This document shows positions 1 through 8,203 of a stretch of 64,000 nucleotides of DNA, in pieces; within the stretch, counting starts at the first letter, position 1, and each line of letters begins with the position of its first letter. The notes beneath the pieces are model-generated. The model searched no databases, was not told where the DNA came from, and saw only the letters and a list, made by a program, of their open reading frames with translations. The DNA is from Entomohabitans teleogrylli (lineage in GTDB: Bacteria > Pseudomonadota > Gammaproteobacteria > Enterobacterales > Enterobacteriaceae). The stretch spans positions 124,001 through 188,000 of the forward strand of contig NZ_LLXO01000014.1 in assembly GCF_001484765.1 (NCBI RefSeq), in the 5' to 3' direction. Made by a program: the position numbers and the translations under genes.

Positions 1-691
1 CCAGCAGTACCCGGCGCGGCGTGGGCTCCACGGTCTGGCATATCACGCCGGTGGCGTGCTGCATGACCAGCTCCAGCAACTGTAACGCCTCCCGCTCCGG
101 CCCGGCGAGGTAAAACATTAATTCATCAAGTTGCAGTCCCTTCAGGGTGACGGTGTTAAAGCAACACAGGCGAATCCGCAGCGCGCTGACGCTGGTGGAG
201 AGCGGATTACCCGGCGTGCTGAGGGTCAGGTTGGCTGGAATGCCGCCCAGCGCGGCGTCGCTGAGGCGCAGCGGATGGAGCGTCACTTCACTGGCGGTGG
301 TATAGCAGCAGGAGATGCCTTTTTTCTTCAGGGCGAGGCTCTCCATCAGGGTGCCGCGCGGCACCACAAAGCCGGCGCTGATATCGCCTTTGGCGTCGTC
401 CGGCTGCAGCTCGGCAATGGCCATCGATGGCGTCGGCGCCAGATACCCGGGGTAGATCATCTCCAGCAGATGGCGGGTAAAGCGCGGAAACTCGGCGTCC
501 ATCTTCAACTGAATGCGCGAGGTAAGAAACGCGAAGCCTTCCATCAGGCGTTCAATATACGGGTCGGTGACTTCGTTTTCGAGGATCCCCAGCCGCCCGG
601 CGACTTTCGGGTACTGGCTGGCGAACTCGGCCCCCATCTCGCGCAGCCAGCTTAGCTCGCGATTATAGTATTCCAGCAGTTTGCGGTTCAT
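1..691 (-). CDS. tssF: TssF, T6SS baseplate protein (N-terminal part; gene runs off the left edge)
   Basis: TssF (ImpG/VasA) is a wedge component of the cytoplasmic T6SS baseplate, working with TssE, TssG and TssK. About 230 residues are visible. They begin MNRKLLEYYNRELSWL and continue with GAEFASQYPKVAGRL and DPYIERLMEGFAFLTSRI, which are typical of the TssF N-terminus. The protein is normally about 590 to 620 residues, so roughly two thirds lies outside the window. The ATG at 691 overlaps the tssE stop codon as ATGA, which fixes the start and suggests translational coupling. tssG and tssH would be expected further left. Confidence 0.93.
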   Translation of the reverse strand, partial: MNRKLLEYYNRELSWLREMGAEFASQYPKVAGRLGILENEVTDPYIERLMEGFAFLTSRIQLKMDAEFPRFTRHLLEMIYPGYLAPTPSMAIAELQPDDAKGDISAGFVVPRGTLMESLALKKKGISCCYTTASEVTLHPLRLSDAALGGIPANLTLSTPGNPLSTSVSALRIRLCCFNTVTLKGLQLDELMFYLAGPEREALQLLELVMQHATGVICQTVEPTPRRVLL

Positions 692-1218
692 GGGTTCCCC
701 ACATCCCGCAGTTCCACATGGCCGTTTTCGAGGTCCATTTCGCTGCGAAACAGAAAATCAATCGGAAAGGGTTCACACCAGAGCTGTCCCGCCAGTTCAA
801 TCGACAGAATGTTGTGCAATTCAAGAGAGCCGAGTTCTGACAGACAGCGCACCTGGAGCGTGCCAGGCAGGATCCGCGGTTCAAAGCGCTGGATAGCGTC
901 CCCCAGCGACTGACGAATATCGCTCCATTCGATTTCCGACATGCGCTTACCGGCCAGTGAAATAATGCCGTAGTTGAGGGTTGAATGCTGTACCCGGGGC
1001 AGGTCGGCGAGGGAGTGGTCGGATTCGTAGCTGGCGCAGTTAAGCAGCCACTGCAAATCGCGCAGAACCTGCTGGCGCAGTTCGCTGTGGGAAAGTTGCG
1101 CCTGGCGGCGGGTCTCCTGGCGGTGCTGCGGTTGGTTATCGGTAAGCAGATCGAGTAGCACCGGACGTAGCGGATCGCGCAGCGCGCCCTGGCGGGTCGA
1201 CCGGGATTTTCCGGTCAT
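688..1218 (-). CDS. tssE: TssE, gp25-like T6SS baseplate protein
   Basis: TssE is the T6SS counterpart of phage T4 gp25 and helps nucleate the contractile sheath on the baseplate. The 176-residue protein contains NYGIISLAGKRMSEIEWSDI, then AIQRFEPRILPGTLQV and the IELAGQLWCEPFPIDFLFRSEMDLENG stretch, as in the gp25/TssE family. The basic N-terminus (MTGKSRSTRQGALRDPL) is also usual. The start ATG overlaps the tagJ stop as ATGA, and the end overlaps the tssF start. In TagJ-containing T6SSs the TssE N-terminus is not the ClpV contact seen in some systems; that point is family knowledge only. Confidence 0.93.
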   Translation of the reverse strand: MTGKSRSTRQGALRDPLRPVLLDLLTDNQPQHRQETRRQAQLSHSELRQQVLRDLQWLLNCASYESDHSLADLPRVQHSTLNYGIISLAGKRMSEIEWSDIRQSLGDAIQRFEPRILPGTLQVRCLSELGSLELHNILSIELAGQLWCEPFPIDFLFRSEMDLENGHVELRDVGNP

Positions 1219-2042
1219 TGCGCGCCTCCGGGAGTAAAGCAGACCGCGCGCAGTTGTTGCAGCGGGAAGACGCCGGATTCGCTCAGCCAGGTTTTCTGGC
1301 CGATGCCGCGGTAGTGGGCGTCGTCATCGGTCGGCAGCCATTCAGTGCGCGCGGCGAGTAACAGCGACTCTTCGGCGTTGTCCGGCAGCGGATAGCGCGC
1401 CGGCAAATGCCCGGTCTGCTCGCGACCATCCGTGAAGCGGATTTGGACATGGCTCCAGATCAGATCGATAACCCCCTGCGGCGGCTGAAAGTCGATACGT
1501 TCGATCAGGGTAAACGGCAGCCAGTAGTAAATGCCGTTGAGAATCGCTTCGCACACCGGACCGAGCCGGCAGTCGCCGTCCATCAGCCACATAAAGCGCT
1601 GTTGCCGGGGCTCGTTCGCGTCGGCGAGCTGGACAGTACCGCTCTGCGCCGGGGCGGCATCCAGCGCCAGAGTGCGCGCCTGATGAGCCGCCTGCTGCGC
1701 GCCGCTGGCCTCAAGGCGCAGCGCTTTCGCCATCAGCGCCAGCCAGTCGGTGGGCGTGGCGCCGAACGCCGGGGCGCAAAGACCGTTGAAGGTATCGGCG
1801 CGGGCGCTTTCCGCCTCCAGTAGCTGGTGGAGCAGACGGGTGGTGGGCCGGGCGATGGGCGTCAGCCTTTCCCAGGCGGGGAGCTGGGCAATGGCCCGCT
1901 GCCAGCGGCCTGCCAGACAATACAACTGAGTCAGGGCGGCGCGCAGATCGGCGTCTGCCGGGGCGGATTTGACGCGGCTTTCCAGCGCGCTGATGGCGTC
2001 GTGCAGATTTCTGTCCTGTAACAACCGGGATAATGTATTCAC
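1215..2042 (-). CDS. tagJ: TagJ/ImpE family T6SS accessory protein
   Basis: TagJ (ImpE, HsiE) is an accessory protein that in Pseudomonas aeruginosa binds the sheath protein TssB and is thought to help ClpV-dependent sheath handling. The 275-residue product has an N-terminal TPR-like helical half (LLQDRNLHDAISALESRVKS and LYCLAGRWQRAIAQL). Its C-terminal ImpE core has WLMDGDCRLGPVCEAILNG, then IERIDFQPPQGVIDLIW and RYPLPDNAEES. The start is a GTG at 2042 with an AAGGAG Shine-Dalgarno seven bases upstream. It lies ten bases after the preceding gene and overlaps tssE by ATGA. TagJ is found only in a subset of T6SS clusters. Confidence 0.88.
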   Translation of the reverse strand: MNTLSRLLQDRNLHDAISALESRVKSAPADADLRAALTQLYCLAGRWQRAIAQLPAWERLTPIARPTTRLLHQLLEAESARADTFNGLCAPAFGATPTDWLALMAKALRLEASGAQQAAHQARTLALDAAPAQSGTVQLADANEPRQQRFMWLMDGDCRLGPVCEAILNGIYYWLPFTLIERIDFQPPQGVIDLIWSHVQIRFTDGREQTGHLPARYPLPDNAEESLLLAARTEWLPTDDDAHYRGIGQKTWLSESGVFPLQQLRAVCFTPGGAQ

Positions 2043-2052
2043 AGTCTGCTCC

Positions 2053-3006
2053 TTATGGCTGTGGGGCGGCGTCCAGCGCCGCGGGCCGATAGTGCCCGGA
2101 GGCGGGATCCAGCAGGTCGGGGATAAGTTGTTCTACCCAGAGAAAGGTCAGGGGGATTGGGCTGGTCATCCGGGGCTGCCAGAAACGTCGCGCGGAATCA
2201 AGGCGTGCGGCGACCTGCCGCGCATCGCTGGCCTGCTGGCGGGGCATTTCAACGATCACGGTGCCGGTAAAGACCCAGGCGTTGTGCTGCGCGTCGAAAG
2301 GCAACAGTAAATAGCTGCCCGTGTCGGCCCCGGCGGCGCCGAGAAGTATGCGCTCGCGGCTGGCGCTGACCAACTGCGGCGGCGGCTCGGCGGCGGTCAG
2401 ATGCATCAGCGGGTATCCGTGGATAAAGGTGACCGGCTGCGGCGGCTGGTTGCCAGCGGTCACGGTGGCGAATCCGAACGCCCGGCCCTCGCGGCACTCG
2501 AGTGTATCGGTAGCGGGAATAAACAGCGTATCGTCGCCACTGTGCCACCAGGCGTGGAAGCGGCAACCGTCGGGTAGCTCAAATGCCGGTATCGGCGTCG
2601 GGTCGCTAAGCGGCGGTGGGATCGGGACTTCGGTCACGACAGGCGGCGCTTCGGGGGCGAATTGCGGCTGCCAGCGTTCGGCGGCGCGGGCATCGCCTGC
2701 GGCCAGCTCAGCCCCCTGGGGGTTATGCAATACCCAGCGAATGGCCTCCACCGTTGGGCACTGCTTTTTCAGTAAGCCACCGACCAACGGCATAAAATCA
2801 TTTAACTGCGCCTGCGGATTGTCCGGTTTTCCGGCCACCAGTCGCAGGTTAATGTGCGGCGAACACCAGCTTTTCACCTCGCTGTCCGCGACATTATCAA
2901 TAAAAGCTTCTAACTGGCGGGACGGAGAGTAGGCCAGCCGGTAATCAATGGCCGATGCCGCCAGCGGCAACAGCAGCAACGTGAATAGCACGCAGCGGTA
3001 TCTCAT
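2053..3006 (-). CDS. T6SS-linked exported protein of unknown function
   Basis: I do not recognise a named family for this 317-residue protein. It starts with a clear Sec signal peptide (MRYRCVLFTLLLLPLAASA, cleavage before IDYRL), so it should be periplasmic. The mature part has three widely spaced cysteines in SWCSP, KKQCP and DGCRF, which could form disulfides. A proline-rich linker (about residues 125 to 155) precedes a C-terminal half that includes WWHSGDDTLFIPATDTLECREG. The ATG at 3006 overlaps the phosphatase stop as ATGA and has an AGGAG ribosome site; a longer upstream start is unlikely. Its place inside the T6SS string suggests a role in assembly or self-protection, but that is inference. 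Confidence 0.75.
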   Translation of the reverse strand: MRYRCVLFTLLLLPLAASAIDYRLAYSPSRQLEAFIDNVADSEVKSWCSPHINLRLVAGKPDNPQAQLNDFMPLVGGLLKKQCPTVEAIRWVLHNPQGAELAAGDARAAERWQPQFAPEAPPVVTEVPIPPPLSDPTPIPAFELPDGCRFHAWWHSGDDTLFIPATDTLECREGRAFGFATVTAGNQPPQPVTFIHGYPLMHLTAAEPPPQLVSASRERILLGAAGADTGSYLLLPFDAQHNAWVFTGTVIVEMPRQQASDARQVAARLDSARRFWQPRMTSPIPLTFLWVEQLIPDLLDPASGHYRPAALDAAPQP

Positions 3007-3794
3007 GGTGACTCCTGGCGCTGCCGGGGGGGGAGAAAATGCCGGGCGTCCGGCAGTGAGTGGCACCGGGTGGTCTCCTGTGGGGAGCCGATCCAGATGG
3101 CGATGGCGCTGTAATTATCGCTGGCGGCGTCAGCCCACGTCGGCTGGAGCAGATCGAACCACTCCTGGGGGGAGCCGGCCAGCAGCAGGGTCTGCTCCAG
3201 CGCCTGCGGGGTCACGTTGTGCCAGAACCCGTCGGTACACAGCAGGAAAATGTCGCCGTCTTCCAGTTGCAGAATATCGCTGTAGCTGGTGGCGTCCCGC
3301 TCACGCGGCACGCCGAGGGCGAAATAGAGCAGGTTATTATTGACCGGGCTGTCGTCGAGACCGGCGTCGAGCATCTGCTGCGCCATACTGTGGTCGGCGG
3401 TAACACTGTGTAATTTACCACGTCGGAACAGGTAAAGACGGCTGTCGCCGGCGTGGGCCCAGTAGGCCAACTGGAAGTCGCGATCGATAAACAGACTGAC
3501 CAGCGTGGTGCCCATTTTACTGTAGGTTTTCAGGGACTTCTGGTTCTGCTGAATCACCGTATTGGCCTGGCGGATGCGCTCGCGCAGGCTCTGGGCGTCA
3601 AAGTGGCATTCGCCGTCAAAGTGCTCAAGAATCGTGTCGCAGGCCAGTTGGGCGGCAATTTCGCCGCCCGGAGTACCGGCAATGCCGTCGCAGACCACAA
3701 AACAGGCAGCGCGGGAGCCGACAATGGCGCCGGTCAGGTCCTGATTGCTGTCGCGGCTACCCTGATGGCTGATGGTGGCAGTGGTAATGTTCAT
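3003..3794 (-). CDS. PP2C-type Ser/Thr protein phosphatase of the T6SS
   Basis: This 263-residue enzyme should be the PppA-type phosphatase. In other T6SSs PppA removes phosphate added by a PpkA kinase to the FHA protein and so damps secretion. All PP2C metal-binding motifs are visible in order: RDSNQD near residue 15, CDGIAG near 36, HAGDSRLYLFR near 114, TADHS, FLLCTDGFW and a late ASDNYSAI. The aspartates that hold the two metal ions are therefore present. It overlaps the FHA gene start-to-stop and the following exported-protein gene. No matching kinase is seen in the window, so a PpkA gene may lie to the left or be missing. Confidence 0.9.
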   Translation of the reverse strand: MNITTATISHQGSRDSNQDLTGAIVGSRAACFVVCDGIAGTPGGEIAAQLACDTILEHFDGECHFDAQSLRERIRQANTVIQQNQKSLKTYSKMGTTLVSLFIDRDFQLAYWAHAGDSRLYLFRRGKLHSVTADHSMAQQMLDAGLDDSPVNNNLLYFALGVPRERDATSYSDILQLEDGDIFLLCTDGFWHNVTPQALEQTLLLAGSPQEWFDLLQPTWADAASDNYSAIAIWIGSPQETTRCHSLPDARHFLPPRQRQESP

Positions 3795-5383
3795 GGCGTA
3801 TCGGTCTGTGTCTGGGCGTCTTTATACTGGTTCACTTCGATGTCGTAAGCGTGCAGAAAGGCTTCGCCAAACAGGGTATGAAAATCGTCCTCAATTTCGC
3901 CGGCGGTTTGCTGGTAGCGGCGGACAAAGTAATCCCACAGCATGGCTTTACGGGTCGATGGCAGCGCCAGGCGCGGCGCGGCGCCGCTTTGCCGGGCCTC
4001 TTCTTCAAGTTGTTCCGGGTTTATGGATTGCAGCATCGCGGCGATAATGGCGCGAATACCGGCGATCATCCCCAACTGGTGAGCCTGTAAATCGATCAAC
4101 GCATCGCGCACCGCCTGCTCCGGCGGCATAAACCCCGGCATTGCGCTGCCGAACATCTGCATCAGTACCGTTTTGCCGGAGGGCAACAGCTTAAACGGGT
4201 TATTGGCTTCATCGAGAATCATGGTCATCTCCGCCTTAACGCCGCGCTTGAGGATCGAACGCGACGACAGTAGCGCCACGGTGCCCTGGGAGAACAGACT
4301 CAGTAGCCGTCCCGCCTGGTGCAGGCGCCGGGTGTCGAACTGCGGCTGCGGCTGGATATCGTGCAACCCAAGCCCCTGTAACAGGGCCTCAAGTTGCGGG
4401 CCGTCCAGTCGCTGTGCGCCGCTGTCTTCGCTGTCGGTCGCGGGGATTGTCGGGGTGACGACCGGATCGATGGCCAGTCGGCGCGCCGCGGGGCGCGTAA
4501 CGACGGGGGCCGCCTGGGGCCGGGCGGCGGCAGGGGGAATCTCAGGCGCAGGCGCCGCGGGCGGCGCCGGGCTTTGCGGCGGCGCGGCGGCGCTGTCCCC
4601 GGGGTTGGCCAGCGGCGCGGCGTCGGCCATCAGTAACGCCAGCGGATCGGCATCCGGCGCCGTGGCGGTCGGGTGGTCGCTAAACAGCGCCAGCGGATCC
4701 ACCTCGCGGTCGCGTTGCGGCCCGTCAGACGGCGCGGCGTGCAGGGTTTCGTCGCTCAGCAGCGCGCTGGGCGAGGTATCGGCAAGAATATGTTGCCGGG
4801 CGAGAATGGTCTCGTCGCGGAATAATTGCTGAGGGTCGGTGGACTGCTCGCTGAGGTGGCGCAGCTCAAGGCCATCGGCAAAATGCGCCAGCGGGTCGGC
4901 GGGATTGCGCTGTTCGACTGCCGGGCGCTGGAGCGGATTGTCGCCCGGGTCGTCAGGGTCCGGCGGCGTATTTTCACTGGCGGCGGGCGGGGGAAATTCG
5001 CTCATCAGGCTGTCCCAGACATCGCCGGGTACCTGTGGCGTCGGCGTCGCCGGGGACGGTTGCTGCCCGGTGAGAGGGCTGATTTCGATGCGATAATCGC
5101 CGATTTCCAGAATATCATCGGGCTGGAGTTCGACTTCGCGGCCGCGCTCAAGCGGGATTTTATTTAATATAACGTGGGTAATATTGCCGCGGTTCGTCAG
5201 GCGGCACTCTCCGTCGCCCGACACATGGACGATGGCCTGGAGGCGCGAAATCGCCCGCTCCTCATCCGGCAGAACCAGATTATTATCCACGCTGCGGCCG
5301 ATGGTTCCGCCCGGGGGCTGAAAATCGCAGTATTGCCGGGGAGGCGTATGACCATTTTTGGGGTGAACAATGGTGAAGCGCAT
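3791..5383 (-). CDS. tagH: TagH/Fha-type FHA domain protein of the T6SS
   Basis: The Fha protein is a cytoplasmic phosphothreonine-binding scaffold that links kinase signalling to T6SS assembly. The 530-residue protein has an N-terminal FHA domain with GRSVDNNLVLPD and AISRLQAIVHV. A long Ala/Pro/Asp-rich low-complexity linker follows (about residues 120 to 330), then a helical C-terminal T6SS-FHA domain of about 190 residues (LLQGLGLHDIQPQPQF onward). The usual SRxHA signature reads SRLQA, so the conserved histidine is glutamine. The ATG at 5383 was chosen because it has an AGGAG site and begins the FHA fold (MRFTIVHPKNG). A start 30 codons upstream would add an unrelated basic tail. Confidence 0.88.
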   Translation of the reverse strand: MRFTIVHPKNGHTPPRQYCDFQPPGGTIGRSVDNNLVLPDEERAISRLQAIVHVSGDGECRLTNRGNITHVILNKIPLERGREVELQPDDILEIGDYRIEISPLTGQQPSPATPTPQVPGDVWDSLMSEFPPPAASENTPPDPDDPGDNPLQRPAVEQRNPADPLAHFADGLELRHLSEQSTDPQQLFRDETILARQHILADTSPSALLSDETLHAAPSDGPQRDREVDPLALFSDHPTATAPDADPLALLMADAAPLANPGDSAAAPPQSPAPPAAPAPEIPPAAARPQAAPVVTRPAARRLAIDPVVTPTIPATDSEDSGAQRLDGPQLEALLQGLGLHDIQPQPQFDTRRLHQAGRLLSLFSQGTVALLSSRSILKRGVKAEMTMILDEANNPFKLLPSGKTVLMQMFGSAMPGFMPPEQAVRDALIDLQAHQLGMIAGIRAIIAAMLQSINPEQLEEEARQSGAAPRLALPSTRKAMLWDYFVRRYQQTAGEIEDDFHTLFGEAFLHAYDIEVNQYKDAQTQTDTP

Positions 5384-5505
5384 AACAGCTCCTGCAAAAA
5401 AATCCGCGCGCCGCAAACGGCTGGAGGAAAACACTGGCGGATTGAGTCGAATAATCGCTTTACGGGTGGGCAAAACCTCCTCCGGCCGGGCCGGAGGAGG
5501 GGGGA

Positions 5506-5988
5506 TCAGGCTTCGCGGTTCTCTTTGATATTCCAGCCGGCGCTGCTTTCCGCGCCTTTGCCGCCTTTATCTGTCTGCTCCCAGTACTGCTGTTTCACTT
5601 TGGCAGCCTGGAAGGCGTAAGCGATACCCACGGTATCTTCATCCCGGGCGCCGGTATATTGCACATTAGTGACCAGCACGTCCTCCAGGGTGATGCGTCC
5701 GTACTCCACCTGCTCGCCGCCGGCTTTGCAGATAGACAGCTCAATCTTCACCAGATGTTTGCCGCTGGCGCAGTGTTTCAGCAGCGCCGGAGTGGACTTG
5801 TCGATCAGCGCGCTGACGTGCAGATCATTAAAGCACACCTTGCCGGCGCCGCCGCCGCCGCCCACGCTCATGTTGCCTGGCTGGGAGGCACCCCATGAAA
5901 AAGAGCGAATATCGGTCCAGCCTTGATGATGGGCGTCTTTGGATTCACCGCTGGCGCCTTCCACTTTCATGAACATATCAATTGCCAT
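5506..5988 (-). CDS. hcp: Hcp (TssD), T6SS inner tube protein
   Basis: Hcp forms the stacked hexameric rings of the T6SS tube and is secreted; some effectors travel inside it. The 160-residue protein starts MAIDMFMKVEGASGESKD and has HQGWTDIRSFSWGASQP, GKVCFNDLHVSALIDKSTPAL and the C-terminal VGIAYAFQAAKVKQQYWEQ, all standard Hcp features. The ATG at 5988 has an AAGGA site and matches the family start; the upstream ATG at 6009 would add seven extra residues. About 120 bases separate it from tssC, the widest gap between core genes here, so hcp may have a separate promoter or processing signal. Confidence 0.96.
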   Translation of the reverse strand: MAIDMFMKVEGASGESKDAHHQGWTDIRSFSWGASQPGNMSVGGGGGAGKVCFNDLHVSALIDKSTPALLKHCASGKHLVKIELSICKAGGEQVEYGRITLEDVLVTNVQYTGARDEDTVGIAYAFQAAKVKQQYWEQTDKGGKGAESSAGWNIKENREA

Positions 5989-6110
5989 ATTTAAGGTCCT
6001 TTTTGTCATAGCGCGGCATACCTGTCGGCGCCGCAGGTGGTGTGACAGAAAATAACCGGCTCACACCAGTACCGGCTGGAAAGCCAGAGAAAACAGCCTC
6101 TGGCGCAATG

Positions 6111-7610
6111 TTATGCTTCGCTTTGTTTCAGCGACGGGAGACGCGATACCAGGCGCAGGGAGACCGTTAAGCCTTCCAGTTGATAGTGGGGACGCAGGAA
6201 GAATTTGGCGCTGTAATAGCCCGGCGCATCTTCAATCTCTTCCACCTGAACCTCCGCCGCCGCCAGCGGTTTGCGTGATTTGGTCTCCTGGGAGGAGTTG
6301 GCCGGATCTCCATCGACATAATTCATGATCCAGTCGTTGAGCCAGGCTTCCATATCATCGCGTTCGCGGAACGAACCTATTTTGTCGCGCACGATGCACT
6401 TCAGGTAATGGGCGAAGCGACAGCAGGCGAACAGATAGGGTAATCGAGCAGCCAGTTGGGCATTGGCCGCCGCATCCGGGTCGTGGTATTCCGCGGGTTT
6501 CTGCAGCGACTGGGCGCCTATAAAGGCGGCGAAGTCAGAGTTTTTGCGGTGTACCAGCGGAATAAAGCCGTTTTTCGCCAGCTCCGCTTCGCGCCGATCG
6601 CTGATGGCGATTTCCGTCGGACATTTCATGTCCACGCCGCCATCGTCGTCCGGGAAGGTATGGCAGGGGAGATTCTCTACCGCGCCGCCGGACTCCACGC
6701 CGCGGATCGCGGTACACCAGCCAAACTCGCGGAACGAACGATTAATGTTGACCGCCATGGCATAGGCGGCATTTGCCCAGGTGTAATGGCTGTGAGTGGC
6801 GCCGTCGGTATTCTCTTCAAAGTTGAATTCGTCGATGGGGTTGGTACGAATACCGTACGGCAGCCTGGACAGGAAGCGCGGCATCGCCATGCCGATGTAG
6901 CGGGCATCTTCGGAGTCCCGCAGGCTGCGCCAGGCGGCATATTCCGTGTTCTGGAAAATGCGCGTCAGATCGCGCGGGTTGGCCAGCTCCTGCCAGGATT
7001 CCATTTGCATCACCGCCGGGGCCGTTCCGGTGATAAACGGGCAGTGCGCGGCGGCGCCGACCTTCGCCATCTCGGCCAGCAGCTCGACGTCCGGCGGACT
7101 GTGATCAAAGTAGTAATCGCCGACCAGGCAGCCAAACGGCTCGCCGCCGAACTGCCCGTACTCTTCTTCATAAATTTTCTTGAAGATCGGACTCTGGTCC
7201 CAGCTAACCCCTTTATAGCGTTTCAGGGTGCGATGAAGCTCCTGTTTGGTCACGCTCATAAAGCGAATTTTCAGCATCTCATCGGTTTCGGTGCTGTTCA
7301 CCAGATAGTGTAGCCCGCGCCAGGCGCCTTCCAGATTCTGGAACTGCGGGTGATGGATAATCTGGTTAATCTGCTCCGACAATTTTTCATCAATGCCGGC
7401 AATCAGCGCCTGAATAGTGCAATACGCGTCGGACGATATCGTTACGCTGTTTTCCAGCGCCTGCTGCGCCAGGGTTTTCACTGCGCCCTCCACGGCCTCT
7501 CTGGCCTGGTCGGTGGCGGGACGAAAGGCTTTGTTGAGCAGGGCGCTGAATTCGTCGTCAGTCCGGGTTTCCTGGCTGTGCCGGGTTTGCTGTTGGGGCG
7601 ATTGGCTCAT
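6111..7610 (-). CDS. tssC: TssC (VipB), T6SS sheath large subunit
   Basis: TssC and TssB form the contractile sheath around the Hcp tube. The 499-residue product has the usual family length. Landmarks are LEGAWRGLHYLVNSTETDEM (about residue 95), then EYGQFGGEPFGCLVGDYYFDH, WRSLRDSEDARYIGMAMPRF, FREFGWCTAIRGVESGG and the C-terminal AKFFLRPHYQLEGLTVSLRLVS handshake strand. A GGAGTAATCA stretch just before the ATG gives a strong ribosome site. The gene follows tssB by three bases. Confidence 0.97.
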   Translation of the reverse strand: MSQSPQQQTRHSQETRTDDEFSALLNKAFRPATDQAREAVEGAVKTLAQQALENSVTISSDAYCTIQALIAGIDEKLSEQINQIIHHPQFQNLEGAWRGLHYLVNSTETDEMLKIRFMSVTKQELHRTLKRYKGVSWDQSPIFKKIYEEEYGQFGGEPFGCLVGDYYFDHSPPDVELLAEMAKVGAAAHCPFITGTAPAVMQMESWQELANPRDLTRIFQNTEYAAWRSLRDSEDARYIGMAMPRFLSRLPYGIRTNPIDEFNFEENTDGATHSHYTWANAAYAMAVNINRSFREFGWCTAIRGVESGGAVENLPCHTFPDDDGGVDMKCPTEIAISDRREAELAKNGFIPLVHRKNSDFAAFIGAQSLQKPAEYHDPDAAANAQLAARLPYLFACCRFAHYLKCIVRDKIGSFRERDDMEAWLNDWIMNYVDGDPANSSQETKSRKPLAAAEVQVEEIEDAPGYYSAKFFLRPHYQLEGLTVSLRLVSRLPSLKQSEA

Positions 7611-7613
7611 TGA

Positions 7614-8150
7614 TTACTCCTCGCGCGCGTCGTGGCTGTCCGGCGCGTCCGGCCGCGGGGCGCTGGTCAGGGATTTCAACAGGGTGGGATCCTGTAACAG
7701 CCGCGAGACCAGCTCTTCGGCGCCGCTTTTGCCGTCCATATACGAGAGCAGGTTCGAAAGCTGGGTGCGCGCTTCGAGTAATTCGTTCAGCGGACCGACG
7801 TGACGAGCGATGGCCGCCGGGGAAAAATCGTCCATGCTTTCAAACGTGAGATCGATATTCAGATGACCTTCGTTGGTCAGTGAATTGGCGACCTGAAAGG
7901 CGACGCGCGGCTTCAGGGACTTCATGCGCTCGTCGAAATTTTCCGCGCTGATGTCGAGAAATTTACGCTCTTCCATACCGGGAAGCGGTTCGGCGGGTTG
8001 CCCTACCAGATCGGCCATGACGCCCATTACGAACGGCAGCTGGATTTTGCGTTCTGCGCCGTAAATTTCCACGTCGTATTCAATCTGCACGCGCGGCGCG
8101 CGATTACGGGCGATAAATTTCTGCCCGCTGCGTGATGTTGCACTTGTCAT
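7614..8150 (-). CDS. tssB: TssB (VipA), T6SS sheath small subunit
   Basis: TssB is the small sheath subunit that interlocks with TssC. The product is 178 residues, beginning MTSATSRSGQKFIARNRAPRV. It has VQIEYDVEIYGAERKIQLPFVMGVMADL, then RKFLDISAENFDERMKSLKPRV, the conserved core of the family. The ATG at 8150 is preferred because AGGAAG lies about seven bases upstream; an ATG at 8165 has no good ribosome site. It sits three bases before tssC and 53 bases after tssA. Confidence 0.96.
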   Translation of the reverse strand: MTSATSRSGQKFIARNRAPRVQIEYDVEIYGAERKIQLPFVMGVMADLVGQPAEPLPGMEERKFLDISAENFDERMKSLKPRVAFQVANSLTNEGHLNIDLTFESMDDFSPAAIARHVGPLNELLEARTQLSNLLSYMDGKSGAEELVSRLLQDPTLLKSLTSAPRPDAPDSHDAREE

Positions 8151-8203
8151 GGGTGACTTCCTCATGAGGGTTACTTGGCGTCCGCCGGCGGCGGCTCAGA
8201 TAA

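Noticed and set aside
4173-4832. Long plus-strand frames opposite the FHA gene
   Set aside because: They are serine/arginine-rich antisense shadows of a GC-rich Ala/Pro linker with no ribosome site or family match.
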